Positions 20,674-29,101 of a stretch of 64,000 nt of DNA are shown here, one piece after another. The position numbers and the translations under genes were made by a program. Location of the stretch: the NCBI GenBank assembly GCA_017304475.1, contig JAFKKV010000009.1, positions 124,001 to 188,000 on the forward strand. The letters are read 5' to 3'. Origin of the DNA: Hyphomicrobiales bacterium (lineage in GTDB: Bacteria; Pseudomonadota; Alphaproteobacteria; Rhizobiales; Phreatobacteraceae). Positions within the stretch are counted from its first letter, which is position 1. Each line of letters opens with the position of its first letter. A model generated the notes under the pieces. That model saw only the letters and a program-made list of their open reading frames with translations. It was not told where the DNA came from and did no database searches.

Positions 20674-20913
20674 ATGCTCAATCGCCTGACCCCGGGTCGT
20701 CCAGCCGATGGCGAAGCCGAGCTTCGCTATCTCGACGGCGATTATCGCATCGTCAGGCCCGGCGCCTTCGTGCGCTGTGCCGTGACCGGCCAGGCGATCG
20801 TGCTCGACGACCTGAAATATTGGAGCGTGCAGCTCCAGGAAGCCTATGCGAGCCCGGAAGCGGTGCTCGCGCGGCAGCATCCCGGCCGCTTCAAGATGCT
20901 GCAGGGCGGCTGA
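20674..20913 (+). CDS. DUF2093 domain protein
   Basis: A 79-residue protein matching the DUF2093 family of alphaproteobacteria, recognised by LDGDYRIVRPGAFVRCAVTG (36 residues from the start region) and the run DDLKYWSVQLQEAYASPEA. The single conserved Cys in RCAVTG suggests a small metal- or redox-linked fold, but no function is known. The start is ATG at 20674. The 3' end overlaps the convergent lpxK gene by 23 bp, a tail-to-tail overlap that leaves no room for a separate terminator. Confidence 0.88.
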   Translation: MLNRLTPGRPADGEAELRYLDGDYRIVRPGAFVRCAVTGQAIVLDDLKYWSVQLQEAYASPEAVLARQHPGRFKMLQGG

Positions 20914-21898
20914 ACGGCAGAAGCAACCGATCGAGCGCGGCCGGCTCGTCCGGCGTCAGCCGGACCGGAACGACGGTGGCCGCCGCGCCGAGCGCGGCAA
21001 GTGCCGTCGAACCATGCAACTTGACCGCATCCTTTTCGGTGGTGACCAGCGGCAAGCCGGTCAGCGCGGCTTCGTCCAACAGCCGCCGCGCGTCGGCATC
21101 GCCATAGGCGTGATGATCCGGAAAGGGCCGCAGCACGGCATTGCGCGCGCCCGCCTGGCCGAGCGTCTCGATGAATTTCGCCGGCCGCCCGATGCCGCAG
21201 AAGGCCAGGACGTCGCGCCCCGTGAGCCAGGCGGCGATGCCGGGCGATGGCACCAGCCGGGCCGTGACGACCGCGCGCGCCCGCCCGGCCGCGCGGGCCG
21301 CGAGGTCAGCGCCGGCCTGGCCTGAACCGACGACCAGCAGCGCCTGGGCACGGTCGAGCTGCGGGGCGAAGGGAGCCCTGAGCGGGCCCGCCGGGATGAT
21401 CCGGCCATTGCCGAGGCCGGCAGCGGCATCGACGACGAGGATGGCGAGATCCTTGATCAGGGACGGATTTTGAAAACCGTCATCCATGACCACGATGGTG
21501 GCGCCCTGGTTCGCCGCCAGGGCGGCGCCGGCGACCCGGTCGCGCGCGACAATGGTGATGAAGCTTCGGGCATGGACCAGCGCCTCGTCGCCGACCGCGC
21601 CGGCGTCGTGCCTGATGGGGTCGACGCTGAGCGGGCCGGCAAGCCTGCCGCCATAACCGCGGGTCAGGATCGCCGGCCGATGGCCGAGCGCGGCAAGCCG
21701 GCTCGCGACCATCAAGGTCGCCGGGCTCTTGCCCGAACCGCCGACGGTGGGATTGCCGATGCAGATGACCGGCAGGGCGGCGCGCGCCCCCGGCCTTGCC
21801 ATGCGCCTGAGCGTCACCGCTCCGACGATCGATCCCAGCGGCGAAAGAAGATAGCCGGCGATAGCGGCCGGATCGGACCAGAAGCCCGGGGCCTTCAC
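20891..21898 (-). CDS. lpxK: Tetraacyldisaccharide 4'-kinase LpxK
   Basis: Phosphorylates the 4' position of the lipid A disaccharide precursor at the inner membrane. The N-terminal membrane-associated helix (about 1-35) is followed by the unusual Walker A GNPTVGGSGKSPATL, then LTRGYGGRL, GDEALVHAR and VVMDDGFQNPSLIKDLAILVVDA, all signatures of LpxK. The 335-residue form from GTG at 21898 is preferred over TTG at 21904, because GAGGG lies 7 nt before the GTG. It follows waaA after 38 bp of 14-bp repeats. Neighbours waaA and the acyltransferase make this a lipid A/core group. Confidence 0.92.
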   Translation of the reverse strand: MKAPGFWSDPAAIAGYLLSPLGSIVGAVTLRRMARPGARAALPVICIGNPTVGGSGKSPATLMVASRLAALGHRPAILTRGYGGRLAGPLSVDPIRHDAGAVGDEALVHARSFITIVARDRVAGAALAANQGATIVVMDDGFQNPSLIKDLAILVVDAAAGLGNGRIIPAGPLRAPFAPQLDRAQALLVVGSGQAGADLAARAAGRARAVVTARLVPSPGIAAWLTGRDVLAFCGIGRPAKFIETLGQAGARNAVLRPFPDHHAYGDADARRLLDEAALTGLPLVTTEKDAVKLHGSTALAALGAAATVVPVRLTPDEPAALDRLLLPFSRPAAS

Positions 21899-21907
21899 AC
21901 GCAAGCC

Positions 21908-21949
21908 CTCATGACGCGCTGCTCATGACGCACTTCTCATGACGCACTT
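21908..21949. repeat. Three-copy 14-bp tandem repeat across the waaA stop codon
   Basis: Units CTCATGACGCGCTG (21908-21921), CTCATGACGCACTT (21922-21935) and CTCATGACGCACTT (21936-21949) follow one another, and a fourth partial unit CTCATG begins at 21950. The waaA stop (21937-21939) lies in the third unit. The array fills the waaA-lpxK junction. Confidence 0.92.
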
Positions 21950-23244
21950 CTCATGGCCAGCACCAGGAAATAGGGCTCGATCGCGGCCAGCGTCCGCTCC
22001 AGCGCGCCGCCGAGCGATGTCACGGTCTCGCTCGCGGCATCCCGCTGGGCCGTTCGCTGGGCCGGATCGGTTAGCAGCAGGGTCGCGGCCGCGGCCAGGC
22101 TCTCGGCGGTGTCGACCTGCCGCACGCCGTTCTTCTCGGTCAGCGCGGCATAGACCGCGGCGAAATTGTGCACATGCGGCCCGTGCAGGATGGCAGCGCC
22201 GAGCTTGGCCGGCTCGATCGGGTTCTGACCGCCGTGCCGGATCAACGAGCCGCCGAGCAGAGCCACCGGCGCCAGGCGGTAGAACAGCCCCATCTCGCCC
22301 AGCGTATCGGCGACATAGACGGCTGTGCGGGCATCGGGAAGCCCGCCGGCCGAACGCTGCACCGCGGCCAGCCCATTGCTCTCCGCGAGCCGGGTGATGG
22401 CGGCGCCGCGCTCGGGATGGCGCGGAGCGATGACGGTCAGGAGGTTGGGCAACTGCGGCGCCATCAGGCGGTGAGCCGCAAGCACGATCTCGTCCTCGCC
22501 GTCATGGGTGGAGGCCGCCAGGAAGACCGGCCGGCTGCCGATCGCCTGGGTCAGGGCGGCGGCCGCCGCCGGCTCGACGCCCGGCGCCGGCACGTCGAAT
22601 TTCAGATTGCCGGTGGTCGACACGCGCGGCGCGCCCAGCGCCTCGACGCGCCGGGCGTCGTCGACCGTCTGCATCAGGCACAGCTCGAACCGCGACAGCA
22701 GCGATCCGATCGAGCGCGGCACACGCATCCAGCCCTTGAACGACCGCTCGGACATGCGGCCATTGACCTGGATCAGCGGCGTGCCGCGCCCGGTCGTCCG
22801 CATGATCAGGTTCGGCCAGAGTTCGGATTCGGCGAAGATCGCGAGGTCCGGCTGCCAATGGTTGAGGAAGCGGTCGACGAAGGACGGCACGTCCCAGGGC
22901 ATGAACTGGTGAATGGCACCGGGCGGCAGGCGCTTGGCAGCCAGGGCTGCCGCGGTCCGTGTCACCGTGGTGACCAGCACCGTGACGCCGCGCGCCTGCA
23001 GGCGCTGAACCAAAGGCACGATCGACAGGAATTCGCCGACGCTTGCCCCGTGCAGCCAGACGAGCCGGCCGGCCGGCCGGGCCACGGTGGCCGTGCCGCG
23101 GCGTTCCTGGACCCGCGCGGGGTCCTCCTTGCCCTGGCTGAGACGCCGGCGCGCCAGGAGGTCCGCCGCCGGCGCCAGCAGCGCGGTGGCGCGTGCGTAG
23201 CTGCGCAGCAAGGCGGTCGTGCGATAGCGCTGCCACTCAGCCAT
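21937..23244 (-). CDS. waaA: 3-deoxy-D-manno-octulosonic acid (Kdo) transferase
   Basis: Adds Kdo from CMP-Kdo to lipid IVA. The 435 residues start at ATG 23244 (MAEWQRYRTTALLRSY), overlapping the upstream acyltransferase gene by 8 nt. The N-terminal domain has WLHGASVGEFLSIVPLV with the conserved Glu, and then AESELWPNLI. The C-terminal GT-B domain has FLAASTHDGEDEIVLAAH, VIAPRHPERG, LGGSLIRHGGQNPIEPA and the HGPHVHNF motif. Whether it adds one, two or more Kdo cannot be told. The frame opens 50 codons earlier, inside the neighbour. Confidence 0.94.
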   Translation of the reverse strand: MAEWQRYRTTALLRSYARATALLAPAADLLARRRLSQGKEDPARVQERRGTATVARPAGRLVWLHGASVGEFLSIVPLVQRLQARGVTVLVTTVTRTAAALAAKRLPPGAIHQFMPWDVPSFVDRFLNHWQPDLAIFAESELWPNLIMRTTGRGTPLIQVNGRMSERSFKGWMRVPRSIGSLLSRFELCLMQTVDDARRVEALGAPRVSTTGNLKFDVPAPGVEPAAAAALTQAIGSRPVFLAASTHDGEDEIVLAAHRLMAPQLPNLLTVIAPRHPERGAAITRLAESNGLAAVQRSAGGLPDARTAVYVADTLGEMGLFYRLAPVALLGGSLIRHGGQNPIEPAKLGAAILHGPHVHNFAAVYAALTEKNGVRQVDTAESLAAAATLLLTDPAQRTAQRDAASETVTSLGGALERTLAAIEPYFLVLAMRSAS

Positions 23245-24064
23245 GGCCGGCCCCGGCGCGGCTCTGTGGTCGGCCCGTCGACCCGGTTTCGGCGCCTTGC
23301 CGCGAGGCATCCGACCGGTCGCGGGCATCGACCAGGGCGGCGACATCGGCCTCGGACCAGAGCACCGGCGCGGCGCGCCCTTCGGCGATCTCATAGGCCC
23401 TGGCGGTTGCCCGGTTCATCTCGTCTTCCACCGCTTGCCGCCAGGTTTCGAGCGCCGCGTCGTCGACATCGGCGGGCACCCATATCGGTTTGCCGGCAAC
23501 CACTGCACCCCGGGACAATGGCAGATTGATGCTCGCCTTGTCCCAGGATTTCAAATCGATGCGCCGAGCCGTCGCAATGGCGATGGGCAGGATCGGCCGG
23601 CCCGAATGTTTGGCAAGCATGACGATGCCGAGCCCCGCCTTCCGGGCGACCTTCGGCACATCGGCGGTGACCGCGACCGTGGTGCCGGCCTTCAGCGTCT
23701 CGAGCATTTCGAAGAAGGCGCCGACACCACCCTTGCGGGCGAACTGGCCGCGATGGTCACCGGAGCCGCGGATCGTCCGGATGCCGAGTTTCTCGGCGGC
23801 GATGGCGTTCATTTCGCCGTCGGCCGAACGCGAGATCAGCACCGCCGCCTCGATCTCCGGCTTGCGCACGAAGGGCGTCAGGAAGTGCTGGCCGTGCCAC
23901 ATGGCGAAGATCACCGGCAGATTGGCGTCGGCATAGTCGTAGAGATTGGGCGGGTCGAAGGCGAACCGGCCGGTATTCCAGACCAGCTTGAGATAACCGG
24001 CCAGGAAGGAGCCTGCGGCCGAGCGTATACGCGCCGACCGGCCGAGGCGTTTCAGGAAGGACAT
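23237..24064 (-). CDS. Lysophospholipid acyltransferase family protein (DUF374)
   Basis: A 275-residue membrane-associated acyltransferase-like protein. The DUF374 core is visible: VIFAMWHGQHFLTPF (the His of WHGQ takes the place of the HX4D His), LISRSADGEMNAIAAEKLG, TIRGSGDHRGQFARKGGVGAFF, and VAVTADVPKVARKAGLGIVMLAKHSGRPILPIA. The C-terminal tail (about 240-275) is low-complexity. In Hyphomicrobiales this gene sits between DUF4170 and waaA, as here, and is presumed to act in lipid A or phospholipid acylation; the acyl donor and acceptor are unknown. The start is ATG at 24064. Confidence 0.88.
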   Translation of the reverse strand: MSFLKRLGRSARIRSAAGSFLAGYLKLVWNTGRFAFDPPNLYDYADANLPVIFAMWHGQHFLTPFVRKPEIEAAVLISRSADGEMNAIAAEKLGIRTIRGSGDHRGQFARKGGVGAFFEMLETLKAGTTVAVTADVPKVARKAGLGIVMLAKHSGRPILPIAIATARRIDLKSWDKASINLPLSRGAVVAGKPIWVPADVDDAALETWRQAVEDEMNRATARAYEIAEGRAAPVLWSEADVAALVDARDRSDASRQGAETGSTGRPQSRAGAGHG

Positions 24065-24083
24065 GGAGGGGCGCGCGCCGGCG

Positions 24084-24320
24084 TCAGGCCGCGTCCGGAT
24101 CGAGCAGGCGGTGCAGATGAACGATGAAGAAGCGCATATGCGCATTGTCCACGGTCTGCTGGGCCTTGCCCTTCCAGGCGGCATGCGCGGTGGCGTAATT
24201 CGGGTAGATGCCGACGACTTCGAGCTTGGACAGATCCTTGAACTCGGTGCCGTCGAGGCGCGTCAGTTCGCCGCCGAAGACGAGATGCAGAAGCTGCTTG
24301 GTTTCGCTGGTGCCGGACAT
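24084..24320 (-). CDS. DUF4170 domain protein
   Basis: A 78-residue soluble protein of the DUF4170 family, recognised by KQLLHLVFGGELTRLDGTEFKDL, VVGIYPNYATAHAAWKGKAQ and the end TVDNAHMRFFIVHLHRLLDP. Function unknown. It is consistently placed with a cysQ-like phosphatase and LPS genes in Hyphomicrobiales. The start is ATG at 24320 (the frame opens 34 codons earlier, overlapping cysQ). It lies 19 bp upstream of the acyltransferase gene and 53 bp after cysQ, consistent with one long envelope operon running from pmbA to lpxK. Confidence 0.9.
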   Translation of the reverse strand: MSGTSETKQLLHLVFGGELTRLDGTEFKDLSKLEVVGIYPNYATAHAAWKGKAQQTVDNAHMRFFIVHLHRLLDPDAA

Positions 24321-24373
24321 GGCGGCAGTCACTCCGTCAATTCCTGACCGTTCGCGGCGGCCGATCGAGCATG

Positions 24374-25147
24374 CTACCGGATCGTGCTGGTCAACAGCCC
24401 GTGCAGCGGAAAACCGGCGCAAACGAGCGGAACATGCACGGGAGCAGGCCTGTTGTAGATCGGCACGGCGCCATCGAAGCCGGTCAATGATGCGCCTGCT
24501 TCGTGCACCAAAAGATCGGCCGCCGCAAGGTCCCAGTCATGGCTGCGGCCGCCGGCGAAGCCGGCATCGATCTCGCCGGCGGCGACCTTGGCGAAGCGCA
24601 AGGCCAGCGAATGGATCTTCGGCAGCAGGATGGCGCCTTGCGTCTGAGCCTTCTCCAGCATCGGCTTCGGCCCGGCGAGGCGGGCGCCGCTAAGGCTTTC
24701 GCGTGCGCCGGCCGCGATCCGCCGGCCGCCGACGGTCGCACCATGGCCGAGAGCGGCGGCAAAGATGCGCTTGGCCTCGGGCTCGGCCAGGGCCGCGGCC
24801 ACCGGCCGGCCGTCGCGCACGACCGCCAGCGACACCGTCCAGTCCGGCAGGCCTCCGGCAAAGGCGCGGGTGCCGTCGATCGGGTCGACGATGAACACAT
24901 GCCGCTTGCCGAGCCGTGCCGGATCGTCTGCGGTCTCCTCCGACAGCCAGCCGAATTCGGGCCGGGCCGCTCCGAGCCGTTCCTTCAGGAAGGTGTCGAT
25001 GGCGATGTCGGCCTCGGTGACCGGCGAGGAATGCTCCTTGGTCCAGGTCTTCATGCCGCGCCGCGCGAAGTCGAGCGCGATCGCGCCCGCCTCGCCTGCG
25101 AGCGCGACGAGGAGATCGCGCAGCACCAGGTCGTCAGCGTCCTGCAA
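24374..25147 (-). CDS. cysQ: 3'(2'),5'-bisphosphate nucleotidase / inositol monophosphatase family (CysQ-like)
   Basis: Mg-dependent phosphatase of 257 residues. Metal-binding motifs of the IMPase superfamily are complete: the Glu pair in FGWLSEETADD (about 67-72), FIVDPIDGTRAF (Asp-Pro-Ile-Asp-Gly-Thr near 87) and HDWDLAAADLLVHEAGA near 203. CysQ hydrolyses the sulfate-assimilation by-product PAP; an inositol phosphatase activity cannot be excluded on sequence. It overlaps pmbA by 14 nt. The tail after GASLTGFDG is typical of the CysQ-like branch. Confidence 0.87.
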   Translation of the reverse strand: MQDADDLVLRDLLVALAGEAGAIALDFARRGMKTWTKEHSSPVTEADIAIDTFLKERLGAARPEFGWLSEETADDPARLGKRHVFIVDPIDGTRAFAGGLPDWTVSLAVVRDGRPVAAALAEPEAKRIFAAALGHGATVGGRRIAAGARESLSGARLAGPKPMLEKAQTQGAILLPKIHSLALRFAKVAAGEIDAGFAGGRSHDWDLAAADLLVHEAGASLTGFDGAVPIYNRPAPVHVPLVCAGFPLHGLLTSTIR

Positions 25148-26483
25148 TGGTCAGGCCTTCGACGAGCACGGTCGGCGCATTGGTGCCGTATTTGAAAGTG
25201 AGATCGTTGGCCGGCGTCAGGTTCAGGAACATGTCGACCAGGTTGCCGGCAATGGTGATCTCGGCCACCGGAAAGGCCAGCTCGCCATTCTCGATCCAGA
25301 AACCGGAACAGCCGCGCGAATAGTCGCCGGTGACCATGTTGACGCCGCTGCCGATCATGTCGGTGACATAGAGCCCGTCCTTGATCGCGCCGATCATCGC
25401 CTCCGGCGTCTCGGTGCCGGCGGCAAGGTGCAGATTGGTGCTGCCGGGAGCCGGCGGCCCGCCGACGCCGCGGCTGGCATGGCCGGTAGTCTTCAGGCCG
25501 AGTTCGCGCGCGGTCGTCGTATCGAGGAACCAACTGGTCAGGATGCCGTCCTCGATGACGGCCAGGCGGCGGCCGGCGACGCCCTCGCCGTCGAACGGCC
25601 GCGAGCCGAGGCCGCGCGGCCGCAAGGGATCGTCGATGATGGCAACGCCCGGCTTGAAGATGCGCTGGCCGAGCTTGTCGCGCAGGAACGAGGTCTTGCG
25701 CGCCACGGCCTGGCCATTGACGGCGCCGGCCAGATGACCCGGGAAGCTTGCCGCCGTGCGCGGATCGAAGATGACCGGCACCTTGCGCGTATCGACCTTG
25801 CGTGGGCTCAGCCGCCTGACTGCCCGCTCGCCGGCACTGATGCCGATGGCCTCGGGCGAGGCCAGGTCGGCGCGGTGGCGCACCGAGGAATAGTCGTAGT
25901 CACGTTCCATGCCGGTGCCCTCGCCGGCGATCGCGGTCACCTGCAACGAGGTCCAGGAGCCGAGCGAGGCGCCCTCGAAACCGGTCGAGGTGACCAATGC
26001 GAAGCCGCCGAGGCCGGCGCTGGCGCCAGCCCCGCCCGACTTGCTGACGCCGGCCACGGCCAGCGCCGAGGCCTCCGAGCGGCGGGCCAGGTCCTCGAGT
26101 TCGGCGACGCTTGCAAGTCCCGGATCGAGCAGGTCGAGATCGGGCCAGCTTGTGGCGAGCTCGGCGGGGTCGGCAAGGCCGGCGACCGGATCCTCCGGGG
26201 CGACGCGGGCGATCGCGATGGCGCGCTCGGCCAATGCCGCGACATCCTCGCGCGGGTCGTTGGAGGAGACCGAAGCGCTGCGTCGGCCGACGAAGACGCG
26301 CAGGCCGACATCGTCGCCCTCAGCCCGGTCGGTCGCTTCGACCTTGCCCTCGCGCAGCTGGATGCCGACCGACATGCCGCGCACCGCGACCACGTCGGCG
26401 GCATCGGCACCGGCCTTGCGCGCGGCCGCCATCAGGCGGCGGGCCCGGTCGATGAGAACCTCGGTGTCGAGAAGATCGGACAT
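25134..26483 (-). CDS. pmbA: TldD/PmbA family metallopeptidase (PmbA)
   Basis: Subunit of the TldD/TldE (PmbA) peptidase complex, which in Escherichia coli processes microcin B17 and degrades unfolded peptides. The 449 residues start at ATG 26483 (MSDLLDTEVLIDRARRL). Family blocks are visible: MSVGIQLREGKVEATDRAEGDDVGLRVFVGRRSASVSSND, DRYSSVRHRAD-like FDYSSVRH, and the C-terminal GDYSRGCSGFWIENGELAFPVAEITIAGN. PmbA subunits lack the zinc ligands of TldD, and I see no HExxxH here, which agrees. An in-frame ATG at 26501 is an alternative start. The tldD partner is not in the window. Confidence 0.92.
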   Translation of the reverse strand: MSDLLDTEVLIDRARRLMAAARKAGADAADVVAVRGMSVGIQLREGKVEATDRAEGDDVGLRVFVGRRSASVSSNDPREDVAALAERAIAIARVAPEDPVAGLADPAELATSWPDLDLLDPGLASVAELEDLARRSEASALAVAGVSKSGGAGASAGLGGFALVTSTGFEGASLGSWTSLQVTAIAGEGTGMERDYDYSSVRHRADLASPEAIGISAGERAVRRLSPRKVDTRKVPVIFDPRTAASFPGHLAGAVNGQAVARKTSFLRDKLGQRIFKPGVAIIDDPLRPRGLGSRPFDGEGVAGRRLAVIEDGILTSWFLDTTTARELGLKTTGHASRGVGGPPAPGSTNLHLAAGTETPEAMIGAIKDGLYVTDMIGSGVNMVTGDYSRGCSGFWIENGELAFPVAEITIAGNLVDMFLNLTPANDLTFKYGTNAPTVLVEGLTIAGR

Positions 26484-26827
26484 GAATATGCCTGTGGCCA
26501 TCGGAAGGGTCGACCCGGTGTAGGGGCCGGAACCGCCGGTTTCAAGGCGCGATGGCGGAATCGGCCGGCGCGCCGCCGCACGATCGCGCGAGCAGTGCTT
26601 CGTTCGAATTGCGGCGAGCTCCGTAATGATTGATTCATGCTGCCTCTGAAGCTTTGCGAAAGCACATCTCCCAAGCATTCCGAAAGCAAGTGCGCGAAGG
26701 CTTTCTCAAGCATAGGCAGACAAGCGCATATGTTCGGATTGGATTGAGTTCCGCTTAACCGTTCCGCTTAAGCTCGCAGACAAGAAATGCTGCGACAGTC
26801 GGGATAACGACGGGGCGAGAGCTGCTC
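26484..26827. other. Divergent intergenic region with short direct repeats
   Basis: This 344-bp region separates pmbA and the DUF6101 gene and is AT-richer than its surroundings. It holds an 11-bp direct repeat GTTCCGCTTAA at 26749 and 26762 (13-bp period), two copies of GCAGACAAG at 26707 and 26777, and several GCGAAAGC-like words around 26645-26710. It should contain both promoters, but no convincing -35/-10 pair stands out. No gene seen. Confidence 0.55.
26749..26772. repeat. Direct repeat of GTTCCGCTTAA with 13-bp period
   Basis: GTTCCGCTTAA is present at 26749-26759 and at 26762-26772. It lies 55-80 bp upstream of the DUF6101 start. The TTAA cores are 9 bp apart, not the 7 bp of a CtrA site, so a different dimeric regulator or chance duplication is more likely. 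Confidence 0.6.
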
Positions 26828-27439
26828 ATGAAGCGGCCGAAGACCCCAGGGAGCATGCAAGTGTCGCGTCAAACGGAATCCGGCGGAGCCACCGCCGGGA
26901 TCGAGGCTCTGCGCCTCGATCCCACCAGCCTTCCGGCCCGCTTCTCCGTCCCCGATGCCGGGGCGGATGGCGGTGCCCGGTCGATCGACCTCTTCGATGA
27001 TCGTCTGGTCATCCGCAGGACCGCCGGCGGCGCCCGGATGAAGCTGCAATTGCCGATCGCGGCCTATCGCGGTGTCGCAGTGCGGGTCGGCGACGGCGCC
27101 GTGCACGGCACCGACCGCGTCGAGGTCGTGCTCGTTCACGCCGATCCCGATCTCAACGTGCCGCTGTTCGTCGCCGCCGACGGCGACGAGGTGGTGGCGG
27201 AATGGCAGCTCTGGGCGCGCATCTTCGCCTTGCCGTTGCTGGTCATCGAGCAGGACGGCACGATGCGCGAGGCTTTCGACCGGCTGGGACAAGTCATCCT
27301 CGGCCGGCCCGGCCCGCGCCGGCGGCGTCATTCCGCCCTGCGCAGCCGCCGCCCGATGGCGCTGATGCGGCGCAAGGCCGGTGGCGCGGTGACCGGGCGG
27401 GCGGTTCATCGGGAACGGGAAATCATCGCGCGGTCGTGA
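26828..27439 (+). CDS. DUF6101 family protein
   Basis: A 203-residue protein that I match to the DUF6101 family of Hyphomicrobiales from the central block RLDPTSLPARFSVPDAGADG, IDLFDDRLVIRR and AAYRGVAVRVGDG. The WQLWARIFALPLLVIEQDG stretch follows. The C-terminus (about 160-203) is very basic (RRRRHSALRSRRPMALMRRK). No catalytic motif or membrane segment is seen. Function unknown. It is transcribed alone, divergent from pmbA and upstream of the dsbA-like pair. Confidence 0.75.
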   Translation: MKRPKTPGSMQVSRQTESGGATAGIEALRLDPTSLPARFSVPDAGADGGARSIDLFDDRLVIRRTAGGARMKLQLPIAAYRGVAVRVGDGAVHGTDRVEVVLVHADPDLNVPLFVAADGDEVVAEWQLWARIFALPLLVIEQDGTMREAFDRLGQVILGRPGPRRRRHSALRSRRPMALMRRKAGGAVTGRAVHREREIIARS

Positions 27440-27547
27440 CCGCCGCCGCACCCCATATGGCGGACTGACGCATTGCATCCACGGCAAGGCCTGGCGCAGG
27501 ATCCGGTCAGCCCCGCGGCACGGATCGCGGCCCTGGAGTGCAATGTC

Positions 27548-28225
27548 ATGCCGATATCGCGACGAGGCATCCTCGCGGGCGCGGTGCTGGCCGCATCGGC
27601 CGGCTTCGCGGATGCGCAGGCCCCGTTGCGGGCGCAAGCGCCCGAGACCGCTCCGTCGAGCGTCGACGTCGCCCAGCTGATGCTGCCCGGACCGCTCGGC
27701 GATTGCGCGCTCGGCGCCTCCGATGCCGCCGTGACCCTGGTGGAATATGCCTCCGCCACCTGCCCGCACTGCGCCCATTTCCACATCGAGACATTGCCGG
27801 GACTGAAGCAGAAATTCATCGACCGGGGCCATATGCGCCTGGTCTTCCGCGAATACCCGCTGAACCAGCTGGACCTCGCCGCCTATATCTTCGCCCGCTG
27901 CACGCTCGGTTCGCAGGGCCGGGCGCTCGGCGACCAGGATCGCTATTTCGTCTATCTGGACGCCCTGTTCCGGCGGCAGCGCGAATGGATGGGTGCCGAC
28001 AACCCGATCGTGGCGCTCGCCAGGATTGCCCAGGGCGTCGGTTATGCCCAGGAGGACCTCGAGCGCTGCCTGCGCGACCAGGCGATCCTCGACGCCGTGC
28101 TGCACAGCCGCGACCGGGCGGCGGGCCGGTTCGGCGTCAACTCGACGCCGACCTTCTTCGTCAACGGCCGCAGGGCGACCGGCAGCGACGCCGACCTGGA
28201 AGGGCTGATCGGGACCTTGCTGTGA
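27548..28225 (+). CDS. DsbA family thiol:disulfide oxidoreductase, copy 1
   Basis: Periplasmic thioredoxin-fold oxidase of 225 residues. The N-terminus MPISRRGILAGAVLAASAG looks like a twin-arginine signal. The active site is CPHC (Cys72, Cys75) in YASATCPHCAHFH. The cis-Pro loop is NSTPTFFVNG, and EYPLNQLD is shared with the DsbA-like branch found next to smc in Hyphomicrobiales. It probably introduces or exchanges disulfides in envelope proteins. The start is ATG at 27548; a frame extension to 27473 has no signal character. Copy 2 starts 136 bp downstream. Confidence 0.88.
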   Translation: MPISRRGILAGAVLAASAGFADAQAPLRAQAPETAPSSVDVAQLMLPGPLGDCALGASDAAVTLVEYASATCPHCAHFHIETLPGLKQKFIDRGHMRLVFREYPLNQLDLAAYIFARCTLGSQGRALGDQDRYFVYLDALFRRQREWMGADNPIVALARIAQGVGYAQEDLERCLRDQAILDAVLHSRDRAAGRFGVNSTPTFFVNGRRATGSDADLEGLIGTLL

Positions 28226-28361
28226 AGCCAGCCGGCGCACGGGTTTCTCGCGCAACCGTGACTATCGCGGCCGGCTCAAGTGATCGTCGCCATGTTGCCA
28301 TGCCGGAATGCGACGGGTATTGGCGTTGACATGCTTTGACTGGGCACAAGGAAAGATCGAC

Positions 28362-29063
28362 ATGTCATTGTCGCGTAGAGAACTTCTCGAGGGGTCGGCC
28401 GGCCTGGCACTGACCGGCGCGGCGGCGCTGGCTCTCTCCGGTCCCGCGCTCGCCCAGGGCCCGCGCCGCAGCGCGGCCGAAACGGTCGACGTCAAGGAGC
28501 TGATGACGCCCGGCCCGCTCGGCGATTGCGTGCTCGGCAATGCCGAGGCTCCGGTGACGCTGGTCGAATATGCTTCGCTCACCTGCGGCCACTGCGCGCA
28601 TTTCCACACCACCATCCTGCCGGGGCTGAAAGAGAAATATATCGACACCGGCAAGGTGAAGCTGGTGTTCCGCGAGTTCCCGCTCAACCAGCTCGACACC
28701 GCGGTCTATATGCTGACGCGCTGCACGCTCGGCGCCGACGGCCAAGCGAGCGGCGACCAGTCGCGTTATTTCGCGATGATCAACGTGTTCTTCAAGGAAC
28801 AGCGCAACTGGGCCTTCACCAATGATCCGCTGACCGCGGTGACCGGCATCACCCGCCAGGCCGGCATCACTCAGGCGGCCTTCGAGGCCTGCCTGAACAA
28901 CCAGGCGATCCTGGATGCGCTGAACGCGGTGCGCGATCGCGCCACCAGCGTGTTCGGCGTCGATTCGACCCCGACCTTCTTCGTCAACGGCCGCCGCGTG
29001 CTCGGCGCCCAGCCGCTGGAAGAGTTCGAGAAGGTGATCCTGCCGCTGCTGCCGCCGGCCTGA
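28362..29063 (+). CDS. DsbA family thiol:disulfide oxidoreductase, copy 2
   Basis: Paralogue of the upstream gene, 233 residues. It also begins with a twin-arginine-like signal (MSLSRRELLEGSAGLAL). The active site is CGHC (Cys75, Cys78), against CPHC in copy 1; residues between the two Cys set the redox potential, so the pair may differ in strength. Shared blocks include LMTPGPLGDCVLG, LVFREFPLNQLDTAVYMLTRCTLG and STPTFFVNGRRVLG. The extra Cys in GDC and in TRCTLG are conserved in both copies. ATG at 28362 follows AAGGAAAG. A strong bidirectional terminator follows 38 bp downstream. Confidence 0.9.
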   Translation: MSLSRRELLEGSAGLALTGAAALALSGPALAQGPRRSAAETVDVKELMTPGPLGDCVLGNAEAPVTLVEYASLTCGHCAHFHTTILPGLKEKYIDTGKVKLVFREFPLNQLDTAVYMLTRCTLGADGQASGDQSRYFAMINVFFKEQRNWAFTNDPLTAVTGITRQAGITQAAFEACLNNQAILDALNAVRDRATSVFGVDSTPTFFVNGRRVLGAQPLEEFEKVILPLLPPA

Positions 29064-29101
29064 GCCGACGGCGTCCTTCCACCAGGGCGACACACATCAA
29101 G

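Noticed and set aside
26749-26772. CtrA site at the GTTCCGCTTAA repeat
   Set aside because: The TTAA cores are 9 bp apart instead of 7.
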